Shown here one piece after another: positions 12,684 to 16,056 of a stretch of 16,056 nt of DNA (positions are counted from its first letter, which is position 1; the number at the start of each line of letters is the position of its first letter). This DNA is from Deltaproteobacteria bacterium. GTDB taxonomy: Bacteria > Desulfobacterota > Desulfarculia > Adiutricales > Adiutricaceae. Under the pieces are notes generated by a model. It was not told where the DNA came from. It saw nothing but the letters and a program-made list of their open reading frames with translations, and made no database searches. Position numbers and translations under genes: made by a program. The stretch covers positions 1-16,056 of the forward strand of contig JAIRNQ010000363.1 in NCBI GenBank assembly GCA_031257955.1, in the 5' to 3' direction.

Positions 12684-12924
12684 GGGACCCGGGGCCCGAA
12701 GTCGGGGCACAAGAGCCCGGGCCCTAAGCGCGGCGAGGCGGCCCATGGCCGGTAAGGGACCCGGGGCCCGAAGTCGGGCTCTAAGGGCGGTGAGGCGGCC
12801 CATGGCCGGTAAGGGACCCGAGGCCCGAAGTCGGGCTCTAAGGGCGGCGAGGCGGCCCATGGCCGGTAAGGGCCCTGGGGCCCAGTCGGGCCTAAAGGGC
12901 GGGGAGGCGGCCCATGGCCGGTAA
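12663..12924 (+). repeat. 57-bp tandem array at the junction of the two ABC permease genes
   Basis: CATGGCCGGTAAGGG recurs with its ATG at 12673, 12745, 12802, 12859 and 12914 (periods 72, 57, 57, 55). The first copy contains the stop of permease 1 (TAA 12681-12683) and the last contains the start of permease 2 (ATG 12914). Every copy has GAGG about 6 nt before the ATG; in the last it is improved to GGGGAGG. Complete units also hold GCCCGA/TCGGGC inverted repeats, so the array can fold into a row of small hairpins. Confidence 0.93.
12673..12924 (+). CDS. Small repeat-encoded ORF linking the two permease genes
   Basis: An 83-codon Arg/Ala/Gly-rich frame made wholly of the 57-bp repeats (repeated M-A-G-K-G-P-x-A-R-S-R). 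It starts inside the last codons of permease 1 with GAGG 6 nt upstream, overlapping the stop by 11 nt (ATGGCCGGTAA). It ends at TAA 12922-12924 inside the first codons of permease 2, again with an 11-nt overlap. The product resembles no known family and may not be functional. The frame may serve to carry ribosomes across the array. Low confidence as a protein-coding gene. Confidence 0.25.
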   Translation: MAGKGPGARSRGTRARALSAARRPMAGKGPGARSRALRAVRRPMAGKGPEARSRALRAARRPMAGKGPGAQSGLKGGEAAHGR

Positions 12925-14074
12925 GGGAACGCGGGCCCGCAATCGGGCTTTTGGCTTAAAGATGGTACTCTGGTCGCTGTTTCGGCGTCGCAGCCGGCTT
13001 TTGGTCGCCCTGACCGGGGTGACTATCGGGGCCACGGTGCTTTTGGGGCTGATCACCCTCTGCTACGACATCCCTAAGCAGCTGGGCCGGGAGTTTCGTT
13101 CATACGGGGCCAATATGGTCTTGGTTAAAGATCAAGTTGGCGGGCGCTTGTCGGCTGGGGATTTGGCCGCGGCCAGGGCGGCTTTGCCGGCCGCCCAGTT
13201 GGTGGGCCTGACCCCCTTTCGCTACGAGGCCGTCCGAAGCCATATGCTACCTTACACCGCCGTTGGCACCGGCTTTGAAGACGTTCGGCGCACCAGCCCC
13301 TTCTGGCGGGTGGAGGGCCTTTGGCCGGGGGCCCCCGGCGAGGCTCTGGTGGGCGTGGACGTATCCACGGCCACCGGCCTTGGTCCCGGCAGTCTTTTAA
13401 CCTTGGAGGGCCGCGACAGCCGCCAGGTTCGCTACGAAAAGAATTTTACGGTCTCTGGGGTGGTCTCCACCGGATCGGTCGAGGACGGCTTCATCTACGT
13501 GTCCCTGGCCGACATGGAGGCCATGACCGGCGAGAGCGGCCTCGTCGATCTGGCCGAGGTTTCCCTGACCACCTCGGGCGGGCAGTCCCTGGAAGAAATG
13601 GCCGGGGCCGTCCAGACGGCCGCCCCCGGGGTCGAGGCCCGATTGGTGGTCCGGGTGACCCGCTCGGAGGAAACCGTGATGGGTAAGCTAACTTGGTTGG
13701 TTTATCTGGTGACTTTGGTGGTATTAACCTTGACGATGATTTGCGTGTCAACTACCATGATGACCGTCGTCATTGAACGCCGCAAAGAAATTGGCCTAAA
13801 AAAAGCCCTTGGCGCCGAGAGCCGCTCCGTGGCCAGGGAGTTTTTGGGCGAGGGACTCCTGCTGGGCGTGCTGGGCGGGCTTTTGGGCTCCGCCGCCGGG
13901 GTGGGCTTTGCCAGGATCGTCTCCCACAGCGTCTTTGGTAGGGGCCTTTCGCCCGAGGGGCATTTGGTGCCCGTGACGGTCGCGGTCTCCGCCGCCGTTA
14001 CCGTTTTGGCCTCGCTCTGGCCGGTCAGGCGGGCCGTGGACGTGGAGCCGGCCGCCGTTTTGCGGGGCGAGTGA
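12914..14074 (+). CDS. MacB/FtsX-type ABC permease of the P19 iron cluster (second subunit)
   Basis: A 386-residue permease. After a basic, repeat-derived leader (residues 1-16), M-V-L-W-S-L-F-R-R-R-S-R begins the conserved part. The first helix is about 26-47, and a periplasmic domain starts near F-R-S-Y-G-A-N-M. Three C-terminal helices surround the FtsX motif E-R-R-K-E-I-G-L-K-K-A-L-G-A, and the protein ends D-V-E-P-A-A-V-L-R-G-E. It matches Cj1662 and would pair with the upstream permease and the downstream ATPase. ATG 12914 has GGGGAGG (12901-12907) with a 6-nt spacer and is preferred, although the conserved protein could begin at M17 (12962), which lacks a ribosome site. The leader therefore seems to have been created by the tandem array. 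Confidence 0.92.
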   Translation: MAGKGTRARNRAFGLKMVLWSLFRRRSRLLVALTGVTIGATVLLGLITLCYDIPKQLGREFRSYGANMVLVKDQVGGRLSAGDLAAARAALPAAQLVGLTPFRYEAVRSHMLPYTAVGTGFEDVRRTSPFWRVEGLWPGAPGEALVGVDVSTATGLGPGSLLTLEGRDSRQVRYEKNFTVSGVVSTGSVEDGFIYVSLADMEAMTGESGLVDLAEVSLTTSGGQSLEEMAGAVQTAAPGVEARLVVRVTRSEETVMGKLTWLVYLVTLVVLTLTMICVSTTMMTVVIERRKEIGLKKALGAESRSVAREFLGEGLLLGVLGGLLGSAAGVGFARIVSHSVFGRGLSPEGHLVPVTVAVSAAVTVLASLWPVRRAVDVEPAAVLRGE

Positions 14075-14120
14075 GCCGAAACTGTCTCCCGGGCTACTAA
14101 TTGCCCGGCCGAGTGCCCTC

Positions 14121-14149
14121 CGGCCCTCCTCCGGTCGGCCGGAGGGCCG
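14121..14149 (+). promoter_or_regulatory. Hairpin between second permease and ATPase genes
   Basis: CGGCCCTCC (14121-14129) and GGAGGGCCG (14141-14149) form a perfect 9-bp stem with an 11-nt loop in the 102-bp spacer. No T-run follows, so transcription into the ATPase gene probably continues. It could tune the level of the ATPase mRNA. It ends 5 nt before the AGGA of the next open frame. Confidence 0.45.
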
Positions 14150-14163
14150 AACCCAGGAAATTC

Positions 14164-14187
14164 ATGGAATACTCGCATGAGCGATAA
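14164..14187 (+). CDS. Seven-codon leader ORF overlapping the ATPase start
   Basis: ATG 14164 has AGGA (14155-14158) 5 nt upstream and encodes M-E-Y-S-H-E-R before TAA (14185-14187). The stop overlaps the ATPase start (ATG 14177) by 11 nt, the same overlap length as at the permease junctions. The ATPase ATG has no well-spaced ribosome site of its own, so it may depend on reinitiation after this leader. It may be chance and is reported as a candidate only. Confidence 0.25.
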   Translation: MEYSHER

Positions 14188-14881
14188 CATTCTCGACGTC
14201 ATCGACGTCTCTAAAATATACGGGCCGGTCAAGGCCCTCCAAAACGTCTCCCTTAGCGTGAGACCGGGCGAGTGGTTGGCCATCATGGGACCTTCGGGTT
14301 CCGGCAAGACCACCCTCATGAATATCGTCGGTTGCCTGGATAGTCCCTCCCTGGGCCGGGTCATTCTGGACGGCTTGGGTCTGGACCAATTGACGGCCGG
14401 CGAGCTCACGGCCATAAGGCGCGAGGCCATAGGCCTTATCTTTCAGCAGTTTCATCTGATCGGCTATCTTAACGCCTTGGAAAACGTCATGGTCGCCCAG
14501 TACTACCACAGCCTAGTCGACGAGGCCGAGGCCTTGGAAGCGCTGGCCAAGGTTGGCTTGGCCGACCGGGCCAAGCATCTTCCCCGGCAACTCTCCGGAG
14601 GCGAACAGCAAAGGGTTTGCGTGGCCCGCGCCCTGATTAACCATCCCAAGCTTCTCTTGGCCGACGAACCCACGGGCAACCTGGACGAGACCAACGAAGG
14701 CCTGGTCATGGATATCCTCCACGGGCTTCACCGCCAAGGCGGGACCATAATCGTGGTGACCCACTCCCCGGAGGTGGCCCAACACGCCGAAAGGGTCGTG
14801 GTCCTGGAACATGGCCGGGTGGCCAGCGACAGCCGCGGGGCCGACTTTTCCGACCCTTCCGGGGCCTCCCAAACTGCCTAA
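14177..14881 (+). CDS. MacB/LolD-type ABC transporter ATP-binding protein of the P19 iron cluster
   Basis: A 234-residue cytoplasmic ATPase. Walker A is G-P-S-G-S-G-K-T-T (38-46), the Q-loop is F-Q-Q-F, the signature is L-S-G-G-E-Q-Q-R (139-146), Walker B is L-L-L-A-D-E-P-T-G-N-L-D (159-170), and the switch histidine is H196 in V-T-H-S. The A-D-E-P-T-G-N-L-D form is typical of MacB/LolD-class ATPases that serve FtsX-fold permeases, in agreement with the two genes upstream. It corresponds to Cj1663. All catalytic motifs are intact. No better start exists in frame; initiation may rely on the short leader ORF at 14164. It is the last gene of the cluster and its stop overlaps a terminator-like hairpin. 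Confidence 0.94.
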   Translation: MSDNILDVIDVSKIYGPVKALQNVSLSVRPGEWLAIMGPSGSGKTTLMNIVGCLDSPSLGRVILDGLGLDQLTAGELTAIRREAIGLIFQQFHLIGYLNALENVMVAQYYHSLVDEAEALEALAKVGLADRAKHLPRQLSGGEQQRVCVARALINHPKLLLADEPTGNLDETNEGLVMDILHGLHRQGGTIIVVTHSPEVAQHAERVVVLEHGRVASDSRGADFSDPSGASQTA

Positions 14882-14902
14882 ACGGGACCGGGGCCCCGTT
14901 TT
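14880..14902 (+). terminator. Terminator of the iron cluster
   Basis: AAACGGG (14880-14886) pairs with CCCGTTT (14895-14901) around an 8-nt loop, and TTTT (14899-14902) closes the 3' arm. The stem begins within the ATPase stop codon. Size, position and the T string fit an intrinsic terminator, although the U-tract is short. Confidence 0.5.
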
Positions 14903-14981
14903 CGGGCAAAGGCCAGCCAACTTCGCCCTGGCCAACCCTTTATAACCCGCGGCCAACCAAACTCCAACCAACTAAACCAAC

Positions 14982-15082
14982 CCCTTGCCGCCAATCCCTT
15001 GCCGTAAATGTCTGGCCTCGAAAGCCCAGCCCTAAGCTATCGGCTATGCTCCCCAGTCTATGATCCCAAGCTATGGGCTATC
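14982..15082 (+). repeat. Short direct repeats in the downstream spacer
   Basis: CCCTTGCCGCCAAT (14982-14995) is followed in tandem by CCCTTGCCGTAAAT (14996-15009). A second pair, AAGCTATCGGCTATG (15034-15048) and AAGCTATGGGCTATC (15068-15082), lies 34 bp apart. Confidence 0.7.
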
Positions 15083-15116
15083 GGCCGCCGGCCGTTGGCC
15101 GGTGGCCGGCGGTCGG
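15081..15116 (+). other. Very stable GC hairpin in the downstream spacer
   Basis: CCGCCGGCC (15085-15093) and GGCCGGCGG (15104-15112) are perfect reverse complements with a 10-nt loop. The stem extends outward by a G-U and two Watson-Crick pairs to about 15082/15115. No T-run follows on either strand. It may be a backup terminator, an mRNA end structure or a cruciform-prone site. Confidence 0.5.
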
Positions 15117-15316
15117 AGGGGCGGCCAAAGGTGGGTGCCTAAGCCGGTAAATTGTGTGTTTGGGGGGCAAAAGGGCCCATGTATGGTGTAGTCGGTCACT
15201 GGCCGGAGCGTTGGCGGCCATAAATCACAAATTCGCACCCTTTTTATGGTATATTTCTAAACTGGCACCCTTGGAGCGCGCCATATTACTCGCTGAGGCT
15301 AGGAACGCAAGGCGCC

Positions 15317-15344
15317 CTGGGTTTTTTTCGCCAAAAAAACTCGG
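15317..15344 (+). terminator. T/A hairpin and T-run ahead of the acyl-CoA synthetase gene
   Basis: GTTTTTTT (15321-15328) and AAAAAAAC (15333-15340) form a perfect 8-bp stem with loop CGCC, extendable by about four pairs including G-U. A run of eight T follows at about 15356-15363, just before the GGGAG ribosome site. It could be a bidirectional terminator or a leader structure of the next gene. Confidence 0.4.
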
Positions 15345-15378
15345 CCCCCGCGTTCTTTTTTTTCCCCCGGGAGATACG

Positions 15379-16056
15379 GTGACGGTCAGGTTTACCCATC
15401 TTAGGGAATTAATCGAACATAGAGGCCGAGAAAACGGTGAGGGGGTTTTTGTCTCCGAGCCGGACACCGGTTCGCGGCTGACCTTTGGGGCGGCGGCCGG
15501 GATAACCGCCCAAATCGGCCGGATCTTGGCCGAGAACCATTTCGCCCCCGGCGATAGGGTTTTGGTCTCCGGCTTGAACGGCCTCCCGTTGTCCCTGGCC
15601 CTCCTGTCGGTCATGGCCAACGATTTGGTGGCCGTGCCGGTCAGTCCGACGGCCAGCTCCCAAGAGATCGGCTATCTGCTTGGCCACTCCATGGCCTCGG
15701 GCCTTTTGTTGGCCCGGGCCGGGGCGGAGAAGTTTTTGGCCAAATTGCGCCCTTCCGGAGAAGGCCCAGATTTTGGGCCGTTGGCTAAGGTCGATATCGG
15801 CTTCGATCGACCGCTGGCGCCCGAGGGCATCACCCTCGGGGGCATCACTGCCCTCCCAGGCCAGCCCGGCTTGGCCGGTCTGGTGTCGGTGAGGCTAAGG
15901 GACAGCCATAAGCCAACGGTTCCGGCCGGGTTGGCCATGATTCTCTACACCTCGGGGACCACCGGAAGGCCCAAGGGGGTGGAGCTTAGCCACGAAAATT
16001 TGTTGGCCGAGTGCCGAAACGTCCAAGAGGCCCACGGGCTTACGCCCCGGGACAAA
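15379..16056 (+). CDS. Acyl-CoA synthetase / AMP-dependent ligase, N-terminal part (partial)
   Basis: 226 codons from GTG 15379 to the window edge without a stop. The sequence follows the ANL (adenylate-forming) superfamily: an N-terminal region with L-T-F-G-A-A-A-G-I-T-A-Q-I-G-R-I-L (Y/F-G-E-L-x-x-like), A-P-G-D-R-V-L-V-S-G-L-N-G, V-P-V-S-P-T-A-S-S-Q-E-I-G-Y-L-L, and the P-loop Y-T-S-G-T-T-G-R-P-K-G-V-E-L (190-203). Such enzymes activate a carboxylic acid with ATP to an acyl-AMP and transfer it to CoA, a carrier protein or another acceptor. The substrate cannot be deduced from this part. GTG is chosen because GGGAG (15369-15373) lies 5 nt upstream and family N-termini begin here. The frame is open further upstream but through low-complexity T and A runs. 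Confidence 0.9.
   Translation, partial: MTVRFTHLRELIEHRGRENGEGVFVSEPDTGSRLTFGAAAGITAQIGRILAENHFAPGDRVLVSGLNGLPLSLALLSVMANDLVAVPVSPTASSQEIGYLLGHSMASGLLLARAGAEKFLAKLRPSGEGPDFGPLAKVDIGFDRPLAPEGITLGGITALPGQPGLAGLVSVRLRDSHKPTVPAGLAMILYTSGTTGRPKGVELSHENLLAECRNVQEAHGLTPRDK

Larger units (their letters stand above)
14882..15378. other. Non-coding spacer between the iron cluster and the acyl-CoA synthetase gene
   Basis: A 497-bp stretch with no supportable gene on either strand. It begins with the terminator, then a C/A-rich tract with repeated CCAAC (about 14930-14985), short direct repeats (14982-15082), a very stable hairpin (15081-15116), an AT-richer part near 15220-15260, and a T/A hairpin plus T-run just before the next gene. 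No sigma70 promoter with good boxes and spacing was found by eye. Confidence 0.55.

Noticed and set aside
14121..14149. Transcription terminator before the ATPase gene
   Set aside because: The stem is good but no T-run follows, and the ATPase clearly belongs with the two permeases; kept only as an intercistronic hairpin.
15225..15620. Antisense open frame over the acyl-CoA synthetase start
   Set aside because: It overlaps a strongly supported ANL-family frame on the other strand and has no recognisable domain.

Overview
The window looks like a stretch of a Gram-negative bacterial chromosome. Several products carry signal peptides or periplasmic domains, the uptake systems are inner-membrane ones with periplasmic binding proteins, and translation starts often have GAGG/GGAG ribosome binding sites. 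The gene families would fit Desulfobacterota or a related anaerobic or microaerophilic lineage, but this taxonomic guess is weak and rests only on general family resemblance.

Region 1 (1-4144) is the distal part of a branched-chain amino acid (LIV) ABC transporter operon. It holds the last 40 codons of a periplasmic binding protein, then livH, livM, livG and livF, all on the + strand. A hairpin separates the binding protein gene from the permeases. A decayed second copy of the livG 3' end lies between livG and livF.

Region 2 (4145-6162) is gene-poor. It contains a 52-bp tandem-repeat array (4335-4527), one small - strand gene for a membrane-anchored zinc-ribbon protein (5123-5443) with a recognisable promoter and terminator hairpin, and a 69-bp tandem-repeat array (5621-5920). 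A near-consensus sigma70 promoter (6030-6058) opens the next cluster.

Region 3 (6163-14881) is an iron-uptake cluster on the + strand: an exported SagB/nitroreductase-like protein, an FTR1-family iron permease with two REGxE motifs, a P19 (Tp34-type) periplasmic metal-binding protein, a DUF2318 membrane protein with a cysteine-rich C-terminus, two MacB/FtsX-type ABC permeases and their ATPase. From FTR1 onward the order matches the P19 iron system known from Campylobacter jejuni and, in shorter form, the FetMP system of uropathogenic E. coli. P19 and FTR1 are thought to deliver iron, and the DUF2318 and ABC components are accessory. The nitroreductase-like gene at the head is the unexpected member, and the thioredoxin-like genes found at the end of the C. 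jejuni cluster are absent here. A terminator-like hairpin follows the ATPase.

Region 4 (14882-16056) is a 497-bp non-coding stretch with short repeats and stable hairpins. After it, a GTG-started acyl-CoA synthetase/AMP-ligase gene runs off the end.

A strong theme is recent tandem duplication at many scales: 12, 13, 14, 15, 36, 52, 57, 60 and 69 bp. The repeats lie both between genes and inside coding sequence. The most striking array (12663-12924) has multiplied the stop/start junction between the two ABC permease genes. Its last copy is shifted in phase so that a small repeat ORF ends exactly over the start of the second permease, which suggests a translational-coupling relay.
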